Shown: positions 45,616 through 55,364 of the stretch, piece after piece
Numbering within the stretch: the stretch's first letter is position 1
How the letters are laid out: the number at the start of each line of letters is the position of its first letter
Assembly: GCF_000003195.3 (NCBI RefSeq)
Contig: NC_012873.2
Location: 4,611,894-4,675,893 of the forward strand
Source: Sorghum bicolor
Lineage: Eukaryota > Streptophyta > Magnoliopsida > Poales > Poaceae
Direction: 5' to 3'
Length of the DNA: 64,000 bases
Notes under the pieces: model-generated
The model's input: only the letters and a program-made list of their open reading frames with translations
What the model was told of the DNA's origin: nothing
Database searches by the model: none
Translations under genes and position numbers: made by a program

Positions 45616-45820
45616 GAAACTCACAATGCATACTCTATTATAGAGTCTAAAGTTATTTATTACCTCGAACAATGTGGATTTAGAGTCTAAATAAGACTTG
45701 GAGTCTTATTTTTTCTACCTCTTTCTTCAATAAATATGTTCCCACATCAGCAAAATATCATAAATAGTATATAATTAATTGTCTTAGACTCTATGATAGA
45801 GTCTTGCATTGTGAATGCCC
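45616..45820. mobile_element. Tourist-like MITE with CTCACAATGC ends, TSD TAA
   Basis: A 205-bp element. GAAACTCACAATGCATACTC on the left pairs imperfectly with GAGTCTTGCATTGTGAATGC on the right, and AGAGTCTAA blocks pair inside. TAA lies on both sides (45613-45615 and 45821-45823). The right TAA is also the left TAA of the next element. Confidence 0.75.
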
Positions 45821-45823
45821 TAA

Positions 45824-46066
45824 GGCCTTGTTTAGTTCCGAAAAGTGAAAAGTTTTTGATATTGTAGCACTTTCGTTTGTTTGTGACAAATATTATCTAA
45901 TCTTGTACTAACTAGAATCAAAAGATTCGTCTCGTGATTTACAGCTAAACTGTGTAATTAGTTTTTGTTTTTGTCTATATTTAATGTTTCATGCATGTGT
46001 TACCAGATTCGATGTGACGGAGAATTTTGAAAATTTTTTGTTTTTTAGGGTAAACTAAACAAGGCC
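45824..46066. mobile_element. Tourist-like MITE, TSD TAA
   Basis: A 243-bp copy, GGCCTTGTTTAGTTCC to GTAAACTAAACAAGGCC, flanked by TAA (45821-45823 and 46067-46069). It abuts the preceding MITE with a shared TAA. Confidence 0.9.
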
Positions 46067-46455
46067 TAACCACTTGTTGTTACCTCTGCCCGTTTGTGCA
46101 CACTGACACCAGTCACAGAGCTGCAGGGAGATTTGTACAGTCACACAGCCCGTTTGTGCCTCATCGTGTGTATGCACACTCATCGTGGATGCACAAGCGG
46201 CAAAGCGGCTGGTGTTTTTTTTTGTTTTATTAGGAAAAAAGTGGCCAGTGGTTAATTACTAGTAGTGTGTAGTTTTGGACTTTTAGTCACTCCCATGTTG
46301 GAGTAAATTTAACCACTGGATTTGGAGTAATTTTGCTCATCCATCTGAGAACGGATCCAGCTACTTTACTGTAATCGCTGCGATCGAGAGTGAAGCTCGT
46401 CTCTTTTCTGCGATGACTCTTTCCACGCAGTTAGGAAGCGTCAGGTCCAAGCTAA

Positions 46456-46697
46456 GGCCTTGTTTAGTTCTAAAAAATTTTGCAAAATATTTCAGATTCC
46501 CTGTCACATCGAATCTTTAGACGCATGTATAAAGTATTAAATATAGACGAAAATAAAAACTAATTACACAGTTTGATCGAAATTGACGAGACGAATCTTT
46601 TGAGACTAGTTAGTCTATAATTACACAATATTTGTCAAATACAAACGAAAGTGCTAATATTCCTATTTTGCAAAAAATTTTAAAAGTAAACAAGGCC
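46456..46697. mobile_element. Tourist-like MITE, TSD TAA
   Basis: A 242-bp copy with intact outer ends, flanked by TAA (46453-46455 and 46698-46700). It carries the CGAAATTGACGAGACG interior variant. Confidence 0.9.
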
Positions 46698-46907
46698 TAA
46701 AGCTCACCACAGCAGCCTAGCTATTGAATTGTCTACCACACACATGGTTATGGTTAAAAAGAATAACAACGTTTAACTGGATCAAAGAGAGGCTCAAAGA
46801 CTCATAGTGACATGACGCTCCGTAGTACAAGAGCACAGCACAGCTATTGCAAATCACAAATCAAACGGCTGTGGCACGACATTTTGTCTTTCACAGTGGT
46901 TAGGTTA

Positions 46908-47974
46908 GGGCAGTCTCAATGGTTCCAACCACGCATAATATTCAAGAGCGCCACGTTAAAAAAATTATATATAGAAGTTATCCTTTACAATGAAAGCTTC
47001 TTAGCGTAATAAATATTAGTTTTTTTCTCCTCTCCTTATCCTTTCCCCCTCCATTCCTCTCGTTCTCTCCCAGCCACACAGCACGACAACGCATGCGGCA
47101 GCCTACGAGCAAAGCAAGATGAAGAGCACAGGCAGTGCGCGGGTGAGCTCAGCCCACGAGCGCACGTTGCGACACCGAGCGCGGGCGGGAGCACGGCCGA
47201 GCACGGTGGCGAGGCCGAGCGCGGGCGTGGCAACGTTGCCGGTGTCGGCGAGCACAACCGATGCGGGCGAGCTTGGGCGTGGTGCGAGCAGGGCGAGGAC
47301 ACGGCCAGCGCACGCGTCGCGGCCGAGCGAGAGCGCGTCAGCGCGAGGACACGGCCAGCGCAGTCGTGCTCGCGTGCGTAGCGGCGGCGGGCGCGGATGC
47401 GCCACAGCCGGCAAGCAAGGACCGCAACTGTCGACAGGCAGCCATGCGCGGCAACGCACCCGAGTGCGCGGTGGCGCGGGCGAGCATGCATCGCAGTACC
47501 CATCTGTATGTAGATGCTGGTGGTTTCCTCCCAACGGAAAAGTTGTGGTTTCTTCCTCCCTTGTATCAAGAGCCGAAGTCGTTTCTCCAAGAGGAATTCG
47601 TTTCCTCAATTTTTGCTCTCTTTCTTCATCATTTAGGCCTTGTTTAGTTCTCCAAAAATTTTGCAAAATTTTTCAGATTCCCCGTCACATCGAATCTTTA
47701 GATGTATGCATGAAGTATTAAATATAGATAAAAATAAAAACTAATTGCACAGTTTGGTCGAAATTGACGAGACGAATCTTTTGAGCCTAGTTAGTCCATG
47801 ATTGGACAATATTTGTCAAATACAAACGAAATTGCTACAGTGCTCATTTTGCCAAAAATTTTGGAACTAAACAAGGCCTTAATATTAGATTACCATATCA
47901 ACATTTTGCTTATGTGGCATCTCATTTAATAGAGATAGAAACTACCATTAATTTATTTATTGTTGAGACTGCCC
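46908..47974. mobile_element. Large Tourist-like element with GC-rich cargo, TSD TTA
   Basis: A 1,067-bp element from GGGCAGTCTCAATGG to TTGTTGAGACTGCCC, flanked by TTA (46905-46907 and 47975-47977). The middle (about 47,040-47,520) is very GC-rich, has repeated GCGCGGGCG and GAGGACACGGCCAGCGCA units and long frames on both strands (47119-47721 plus, 47103-47666 minus). I recognise no domain. A standard Tourist-like MITE (47,636-47,878) is nested in it. The interior looks like captured or expanded GC-rich host DNA. Confidence 0.7.
47636..47878. mobile_element. Tourist-like MITE nested in the larger element, TSD TTA
   Basis: A 243-bp copy with perfect ends, flanked by TTA (47633-47635 and 47879-47881). 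Nearly the same as the copy at 21,364-21,605, so both probably moved recently. Confidence 0.9.
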
Positions 47975-47977
47975 TTA

Positions 47978-48182
47978 GGCCAGTCTCAATGCATAGTTTC
48001 ATAGCACAGTTACCAGACTATAAACTAGGTAACCGAGCCATATGAGTTTAATGGGGATGAAACTCCTCTCTCATTTGATGAAACTCCTTCATTTAATGAC
48101 CCTGCCAAGTCACCAATTTTGCTTATGTGGCACCTCATTTAATGTGCATGACACTCCTATAAAATATACATTGAGACCGACC
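47978..48182 (+). mobile_element. Tourist-like MITE with GGCCAGTCTCAATG end, copy 1, TSD TTA
   Basis: A 205-bp element from GGCCAGTCTCAATGC to CATTGAGACCGACC, flanked by TTA (47975-47977 and 48183-48185). The left TTA is shared with the larger element before it. The interior includes GGTAACCGAGCC and GACCCTGCCAAGTCA. Confidence 0.85.
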
Positions 48183-48196
48183 TTATTATACTTTTA

Positions 48197-48402
48197 GGCC
48201 AGTCTCAATGCATGTTTTATGAGAGTGTCATGCACATTAAATAGGATGCCACATAAGCAAAATTGCTGACTTGGCAGGGTCATTAAATGAAGGAGTTTCA
48301 TCATATGAGAGAGGAGTTTCATCCCCATAAAACTCATGTGGCTCGGTTACCTAGTTTATAGTTTTGGTAACTGTGTCATGAAACTATCTATTGAGACTGG
48401 CC
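48197..48402 (-). mobile_element. Same MITE, copy 2 in inverted orientation, TSD TTA
   Basis: A 206-bp element from GGCCAGTCTCAATGC to TATTGAGACTGGCC, flanked by TTA (48194-48196 and 48403-48405). Its interior is the reverse complement of copy 1 (for example GGCTCGGTTACC and CTTGGCAGGGTC), so the two copies face each other across 14 bp. Confidence 0.85.
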
Positions 48403-49046
48403 TTAGAGTGTGTTAAACCTGTCGTACTCTACTAATTAATTACTGGCACTACTTTTCAGACTAGCTCACCATCTAGTGAGTACTTAATGATGATAGCTAG
48501 TTATAAATTTAACGGTTATATTTTGGTCTTCAGCAACAAAGTAGGGAAACAGCGTCGTCTTTTCATCCCTCGGTTAGCTGTTATTATGGTTAAATCTGAT
48601 GATAATGGCATGTAGACAATGAAAAATGTTTTAGTATGAACACGTTAATGCCACGACTTTTTAAGTGGTAGATATAAAATTCCAATAGTTTTGAGGGACA
48701 ACTCTCTTTTCTAAAAGATCCTAGTAACCCAATATACTAAACTTCCAATCTATATGGATTACTTTATTTATATTAGAACTACTATGAGTGTTAGTCTCCA
48801 AATTTGTCCGGCAATGTCAGGTTAGAGAGGGTAGGCAAATTTGTTGAATTTTCATGTGAACTGGTATGCTCTCATCCTGATTTGTGATCAGATTTGTGAA
48901 GATGACGTTCTTGCGCTGCCATGTTCTTGTGGACTGCTCTCATCCTCTGATCAGATTTTGTTTAGTTCCAAAAAATTTTGGAGAATCGACACTGTAACAT
49001 TTTCGTTTATATTTAACAAATATTGTTCAATCATAGACTAACTAAG

Positions 49047-50072
49047 TGTTGGGTATCATAAAACAGAATACCCAAATTAAGAGGATAAAAAATCACAAAA
49101 GGGAGTAAGACAAACGTTCGACCCCCTCGGCTCAGGTAAGCTCCGTCTCGCCCAACCCCTCTAGCCTCGGACGCGGGCTCCGTCTCGCCCGACCCTTCAA
49201 GGCTCGGGCGCGGACGCAAGTTCCGTCTCGCCCGACTCCTTGGTCTCGGACGCAAGTTTCGTCTCGCCCGACCCTCCTGGGCTCGGGCGCAATCACCGCC
49301 TAGCCCGAGCCTCAGTCTCGGAGCCAGGTTTTTCACACACGACGGCCGTACCTCCGACGTGACGCGCGCCATGCCCCCCATGCTGCAACAGGGCATGATA
49401 GTAACTATTCCAACCACTCCAGTTACTGTGGAGCCTTACCTCTTTCACTGTGAGGTACTGCCTTACAGTAAAAGGAGGTATGAGAAGAATTAACCACTGT
49501 CACTGTGATTGTCATCTTCTCGCTGTTGTAGGACACGCTGCAGTATCCCCGATCCGACCTCCACGATCCAAACAGGGCTCGACAACACTCTATAGAAGAC
49601 AACCACGCCGTCAACCATGCCTTAAGGACGTGGTGGCCGCTCTCCACAGGATCGACAGTGCAACTCCACCTTCTACCAGAAACAATTTACAAACTAACAC
49701 ATGTAAAAACCAGTCACCCCTTGTGGCTATAAAAGGGGAGGCAGGGTACCCCTTAGACATCATCGAACACCAGACAAGGAAGTGTCTCACACCGACAAAC
49801 CCAAACCACAGATAGTACTCCACACCAGGTTAGTGAACACCACTTTGTCTACTTCTCAAAGTCGAGGCTTGGGACCTAGCCCTCTCTCGCAACCAGCTTG
49901 TATGCCCCTACTACAAGCACTCTTGGGTGCAAGGCAATACAAACACCGACTCTCTCACTGGACATAGGGCATTCACCGCCGAACTAGTATAAACCCCTGT
50001 GTTCCCTTGCATCACCATTCGGGTTTAGGAGGACACGCAGACTCATCACTCGTTTGTGTCTAGACGCCGACA
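49047..50072. mobile_element. Solo LTR, probably Gypsy type, TSD CTAAG/CTAGG
   Basis: A 1,026-bp unit starts TGTTGGGTATCATAAAACAG and ends GTCTAGACGCCGACA, so it has TG...CA borders. The flanks CTAAG (49042-49046) and CTAGG (50073-50077) differ by one base. The host MITE reads CTAGG here, so the left copy is the mutated one. There is no second LTR or internal coding region, hence a solo LTR left by recombination. It holds a tandem array of CTCGCCCGACCC-type units (about 49,135-49,320) and a TATA box, CTATAAAAGG, near 49,727. Gypsy assignment is from general resemblance. Confidence 0.8.
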
Positions 50073-50165
50073 CTAGGCTTAAAAAATTCATCTCGTCAAT
50101 TCCGACCAAACTGTGTAATTAGTTTTTATTTTCGTCTATATTTAATACTCTATGCATGCGTCTAA

Positions 50166-50397
50166 GGCCTTGTTTAGTTGGCAAATTTTTGGGATTTTGG
50201 GTAATGTAGCACTTTCGTTTGTTTGTGATAAATATTGTCCAATCATAAATTAATTAGGATTAAAAGATTCATCTCGCGATTTACAGACAAACTGTGTAAT
50301 TAGTTTTTGTTTTCGTTTAAATTTAATACCCCATGCATGTGCCGCAAAATTCGATGTGACGGGGAATCTTGAAATTTTTTATGAACTAAACAAGGCC
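50166..50397. mobile_element. Tourist-like MITE nested in the split copy, TSD TAA
   Basis: A 232-bp copy, GGCCTTGTTTAGTTGGC to GAACTAAACAAGGCC, flanked by TAA (50163-50165 and 50398-50400). The target TCTAAAG is a conserved site of the host MITE. Confidence 0.9.
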
Positions 50398-50463
50398 TAA
50401 AGATTCGATGTGACGGGGGATCTGAAAAATTTTATAAATTTTTTTTTTAACTAAACAAGGTCC

Positions 50464-51441
50464 AAGACTTGTGAGATGATGATACGACATATGAGCACAT
50501 TAACGACAGGTCGTGGTCAGAACACAAAGAATAATCAACGACAGGTCAGTAGATGTTGCCTGCGACCTGGAAGAAGGCCCATTTGCTTGTTATCTGGCCC
50601 ATTGCAGCATCCTATGGACCTGGCCCGATTAGCGAAGCCCACTTGGCACATGAGCCTTAGCATCTGGAAACTGGATTCAGAATTCCTTCATTTTGTCTCT
50701 TCTCACAGCACAAACAAAGGAAATATATGGCCCAATCCGATCCTCTAGAAATATCGATTTCAATTCAATCTTTTTTTTTTGTGTGTCTTTCAAAGAGGGC
50801 CTGAATGCGTCGTCGGTTAAGTAGGATTTCGAAATGATGAAAAGAAAAAAAACAAAGAGGCAAAATGATTTTGTTGACACGACAAGTCGGGGACCATGTG
50901 GCACGTGGAGAAGAATCGTGCACCTGGAGAGATACCGCCATACCGGCTAAGGGCCCAGCTGCCCAGGGGTTCGTTGCCTGAAAGATTCGCTTGGACCACA
51001 GACCCTGTTTACTCCTTTGCAAATCGGCTTCATCCAACAATTTATAGAAAAAAAAACAAAAAGGCTTTGTTTAAGTGATTTCATCTTTTATGTTTGGTTC
51101 TCCTTGTTAAATTTTAGCTAGCTAAACTTTAGTCACTTTAATAACTAAAGTTCTAAACATATTGACTAAAAAAATTAAAATAGTTTAGTTTTAGGAGAGC
51201 TACTAGATATTCACTCAGCATCCAATACACCTATACACTATTTACGTCCAGATTCATATACTTTTAGTTTAAATTGTTCGCATGGCTGTGTACCCAATTT
51301 CATTTCTGATAAAAACCATCCCCCAGGCCCTGGGACCATTATTTTTCATAGATTATTTGTGATGCACATGTATGATGTCCTCGCTCCATCATGGTGCACC
51401 GTGATCTGACCTCGCATGGAAATGGAAAAAGAATTAAACGA
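50464..51441. other. Intergenic DNA between the nest and the Pack-MULE
   Basis: No gene is supported. Positions about 51,070-51,190 contain TTAGCTAGCTAAACTTTAG, related to the AT-rich repeat at 37,245-37,500. Confidence 0.4.
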
Positions 51442-51450
51442 CACTACCGA

Positions 51451-51680
51451 CCTAATTTTTTACAATTTAACCTTTTTCTTAAAAGAAAGTTCTCTTTTGG
51501 ACCCTTGGTTGACAAAATCTTATTTTTGGACCCAGGGGGTCGACGCCATGCTTCACGGCGTCGAGGTTACACGTCTCGACGCCATCACTGGCCAGATCGA
51601 CGTGTGACATGGCAGGGGGCTCGACGCCACAGATCAGGGCGTCGACCTCGACGCCACAGATCATGGCGTCGAGGTCTTAG
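51451..51680 (+). repeat. Left terminal inverted repeat of the Pack-MULE
   Basis: Pairs with 55,365-55,596. The outer 70 bp have small indels between the two ends. The core from GGACCCAGGGGGTCGACG through GTTACACGTCTCGACGCC is almost identical. The inner part consists of three or four CTCGACGCCACAGATCA...GGCGTCGA palindromic modules. Confidence 0.85.
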
Positions 51681-51935
51681 CCTATACACCCCGAGCTTCC
51701 TCGCGCCCCCGGCCCATCCCCGCCGTCCTCGCGTCCTCTCCCAGGCTTCCGCTGCTGCCCCATCCCCGCCGTCCTCGCGCCCGTCACCGCCGTCGTCGCG
51801 TCCCATCCCCGCCGTTGTCGCGCCCCCGGCCGTCCCGGCCTTCATCCCCCCGGGACTCCCATCCGCCGCCGGCGTCCTCGTCGTTGGGGGCGCGCTCCGA
51901 CCTCGGCGCCGCCTTCTACACCTCCATCAGCTGCG

Positions 51936-52385
51936 GACGCACAGCGCGCGGGCTCGGTGCTGTACGTCTCGCTCGGCAGCTTCCTCTCGGTGTCCGCCGC
52001 CCAGTTCGACGAGATCGCCGCTGGCCTGGCCGAGACCAAGGCCAGGTTCTTGTGGGTGCTCCGCGACGCCGACGCGTGCTCCCGCGCGCGAGGCCTGATC
52101 CGCGATCCCGACGCCGGACGCATCGTGCCGTGGACGGACCAGCTAAGGGTGCTGTGCCACCGCTCGGTGCTGTACGTCTTCACCCACTACGGCATGAACT
52201 CGGCACTCGAGGCGGTGTACTCGTTGGCCTCAGGGACATGGCCCGGGCCGACGTCGTCGTCGGTAGAGAGGAGATCGCCGCGGCCGTGGAGAGGCTGATG
52301 CGTCCTGACACGGCCGAGGCCGAGGCCGAGGACATGAGGAAGCGAGCGGCGCTGTTGAAGGATTTTGTGAAGTCTATAATTGGTT
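51936..52385 (+). pseudogene. UGT87-like UDP-glycosyltransferase fragment (captured)
   Basis: Plant family-1 glycosyltransferases transfer sugars from UDP-sugars to small molecules. From about 51,936 one frame reads DAQRAGSVLYVSLGSF, then FDEIAAGLAETKARFLWVLR and the first half of the PSPG box, WTDQLRVLCHRSV then FTHYGMNSALEAVYS. The usual HCGxNS has become HYGMNS. The second half of the PSPG box is missing. A shifted frame then continues with VVGREEIAAAVERLMRPDTA and MRKRAALLKDFVKS. The whole N-terminal acceptor domain is absent. So it is a C-terminal fragment with an internal deletion and a frameshift, not functional. A chimaeric frame of 227 codons (51815-52498) covers part of it. Confidence 0.8.
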
Positions 52386-52389
52386 TCAG

Positions 52390-53110
52390 CGAGTCGCTGG
52401 GATCATTGAACAATTGTTGCTCTTTCCTTTCAAACAAGTGTGGAAGTGTTTCAGTAATCATTTCAATCTGTAATTCTGAATGTCTTACAAAACTCTGAAT
52501 TTTTTTTGGAGACAAAATTCCAGGAGGGAGTCAGTGTGATCTCTGAATGTTTCTTCAGTTAGGCGCAACAATAAACATGTTGCTTCATGCAGTTGACTTC
52601 AGAAGTAGCATTTTGTGAATTTAATCAGAAATCGCTTACTCACTGGGATCTTTGAATAATCGCTGCTGCTTCAATGCTCTTTCAAACAGGTGTGCAATTG
52701 TTTCAGGAGTCATTTACAAAATTGGAAAAATCTTGAGACAAAATTCCCAGAGTTAGTGTGATTGGCAGAGTTTAAAATTCATTTTGTGAAATCATTTGAA
52801 AGAAAGAAATATTCAGTCAATCACAAATTAACCAAGCATTTTGTGAACAATTGTTGTCAAGTGTTTCCGAAATCATTTCAATCTGTAATTCTGACTGTCT
52901 TACAGAACTCTAATTTTTTTTAAGGAGACAAAATTCCAGGAGGGAGTTAGTGTGAGTGTGATCTCTGAATGTCAGAAGTATCATTTTTAAACAGTTAATC
53001 AAAAATTTTCAAAGTATTTTTCATTTATTTAGAAATCTTCAACCAGGTGTGCTCAATCACGAAGTGTTTCAGGTGTCATTTACAGAAATGTGAAAAACGG
53101 TCTCGACGCC
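52390..53110 (+). repeat. Diverged internal repeats of the Pack-MULE, about 200 bp each
   Basis: The phrase order CAATCTGTAATTCTGA, GTCTTACA, GAGACAAAATTCCAGGAGGG, GTGTGATCTCTGAATG recurs near 52,465 and 52,885. Shorter related pieces lie near 52,680 and 53,050, marked by AGGTGTGC and TTTCAGG(A/T)GTCATTTACA. The array follows the UGT fragment and may derive from its 3' flank. Confidence 0.65.
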
Positions 53111-53654
53111 GTGAAGGCTGCTGGTTTGTATTTGAAGCAGAAATGTCAAACAGGTCTGCTGGTTTGTATTTGAAGGCTCACGCATGTCTTTGATCCTGCT
53201 GTTCTTACATTCATTCCGTACCGATAGAGACAAATTACTATTTCCCCTCTCATCATTTCTTCTGAGACTGAATTGGGAAACAGAAATAAGTTGAATTTGT
53301 AACTAGAGTAGAATCAGTTTTGATGACGTCCATAATACTAGAGTAGAATCAACTCAGATTTGTCAAATAAAAAGTAACTTAAAGGTTTATTACAGAGTCC
53401 TTTCTCTGTCCATGAAAGATTCACCCGGAACACAACGATTCCCTAGTAACAAAGACTTGGTAAAACATTAGTTGTATGTACATTAGGAGCATACACACTA
53501 GGCGAAGCAAGCATCAGAAATCAAAACTGCTGGTCCAGGTATGCATCTTTGTCTGACTTGTTCCCACCAGCTCATAACCAATGTTTGTCGGCAGATAAGT
53601 GAGGCCATTGTAGCTCACATCAAGCTCAACTAGCCAAAGAAAAAAATCATAGTG

Positions 53655-55289
53655 TTATGAGATGCTATCTGGCAGTGCCCTGAGCCTATTACTTGACACA
53701 TTCAAAATCTTCAGTTTGGATAGAAGTCCAATGGTATCAGGAAGAGAAACCAAAGAATTGGCAGCCAGCCGAAGCTCTTCAAGATGATCAAGTCCTCCTA
53801 TAGCATCTGGAATAACCTACAATGACATTGAAACAGAATTTTATTAATCAATCAAGCATGGGACAAAAACTAATTAACAGGATGTAACAAATCCTGTTGT
53901 GAAATTACAACTCAAAACCCTTCAGTCTATTGGTTAATTAGTACTTGAGAAAGATGGTGAGCATTTTGTAGATAACATTAGCTTGTCGTTTTTTAAATGA
54001 TGATGTGCCAAAATTAATCACCCAAGAGTAGCTAAAATAATTTTAGCTAACTAAAATTTAGTTGGTGGAACCAAACAGGGCCTAAACTAATATGTACAAA
54101 GATAGACACACTTTAGTCAATCAATCATATAATCATATTTGCGTGATGTAGCAGTTTCGTCAGGTATAACACAGTTTCAGCCTGATGCCATCTGATACTT
54201 TATTTTTGCACGAACATTTAAATTCAGCTATTGTCACCCAAATATTACATGATTTTCACCCAAAATAAACTTGCTCCTTGTCCTCGGGGAAAAAAATCAC
54301 TCAAACACATCCATCAAACAAGAACTGTTGGAAAAGAAAAACAAGTCATTCACTTCTTTTTACAGTTAAACTCCAATCAGCCATCACATGGTCCGGTTAA
54401 TCCATTTGCAGGCCATAAAGGTGGATTTCTTTTTTTCGAAAAAGGATGACAGTGGAATATGTATCTTATAAAAACAGTGAAATATGTGCAAACAATCGCA
54501 TAACAACGCTCATCCACAACTATCAGCCCAAACAGCATTTCATGGTTCATAGACAGAAGGCACTAGCATAGGCACTCTAAACAAATAGTAGTAGTAGATC
54601 GACCTTAATATACATGAAGATGCCCAGTTTGTTACCTCGAGCTGGTTGCGCGAGACGTCGAGCACACGGAGCCCCAGGATCCTACCGAACCCCTCGGGCA
54701 GTTGGCGACGCTGCCGACCCACGAGGCGCATGCTCTCCACCGGCTTGCCCTCCTCGGCCTGCTTGAGCACCGCCACCACCTCCTCCTGCACCGCCGCGTC
54801 ACCGCCCTCCGGCCCCGCGGCCGGCGCTTTACCCTTCCCGCTCTCCGCCGACTCGTCGTCGTCATCCAGGTCCGTCCCCTCCATCGCGGAGCGGTACACC
54901 TTCTCGAGCCTGGCCTCGACCTCGTGCAGCAGTGCCTCGTAGGCGTCGTGGGTCTGCTCCAAGCGCACCACCGCGCGGCAGGCCTCGGCGTCCCCTTCGG
55001 GGATCTGCGCGTCCCCGGCCTCGGCGGCGGCGACGATGGCGCGGGAGGAGTCGACGAGCTCGTGGTCGGGGCGCGGGCCGAGCACCTGGAGCGCGGCGCG
55101 CGCGGCAGAGACGTCGGCGACGGCGCGCGTCATGGCGCGGAGCACGCACGGGTGGCGCAGCCCCGGCATCCGCTCAACGAGCTCGAACTCCCCCGCGCAC
55201 GGGGAGGACGGTGACGGGGCGGGGCGGGTGGGGGGCGGGGCGGGCGGGCGGGCGCGGGCTGCGGCGACCGCGGGGAGGGGGAGGAGCAC
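53655..55289 (-). pseudogene. PIRL-type LRR protein fragment (captured, intron retained)
   Basis: Plant intracellular Ras-group-related LRR proteins have an N-terminal helical region and about ten LRRs. Two exons join in frame: 54636-55289 (218 codons) and 53655-53816 (53 codons plus stop), with a GT-AG intron of 819 bp. Landmarks are EFELVERMPGLRHP, RAVADVSAARAALQVLGPRP and LPEGFGRILGLRVLDVSRNQ, then in exon 2 [19 protein letters not shown] and [20 protein letters not shown] stop follows exactly where the next LRR should begin. The same frame goes on beyond the stop with VELDVSYNGLTYLPTNIGYE (to about 53,570). The real gene's N-terminus and most LRRs are missing. Retention of the intron shows capture at the DNA level. 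Confidence 0.8.
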
Positions 55290-55364
55290 GAAGGAGGCGG
55301 CCGCGGGCGGGCAACGGCGGCCGCGGGCGGGCGTTTTGTTTCCTTACCTCGGCGCCGTGATATG

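Larger units (their letters stand above)
48954..50463. mobile_element. Tourist-like MITE split by a solo LTR and a second MITE
   Basis: The three pieces 48,954-49,046, 50,073-50,165 and 50,398-50,463 read in family order: CACTGTAACATTTTCG, then the CAATTCCGACCAAACTG block, then GATGTGACGGGG and CTAAACAAGG. Both terminal repeats are decayed, as expected for the oldest layer of the nest. Confidence 0.8.

Noticed and set aside
47119..47721. 200-codon ORF in the large Tourist-like element
   Set aside because: Arg/Ala-rich frame in repetitive GC DNA that runs on into a nested MITE, so it is not a real protein gene.
49047..50072. Full LTR retrotransposon
   Set aside because: Only one LTR with matching target duplication is present and there is no internal domain, so it is a solo LTR.
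51815..52498. Functional glycosyltransferase gene
   Set aside because: The acceptor domain and half of the PSPG box are missing and the frame shifts. It is a captured fragment.
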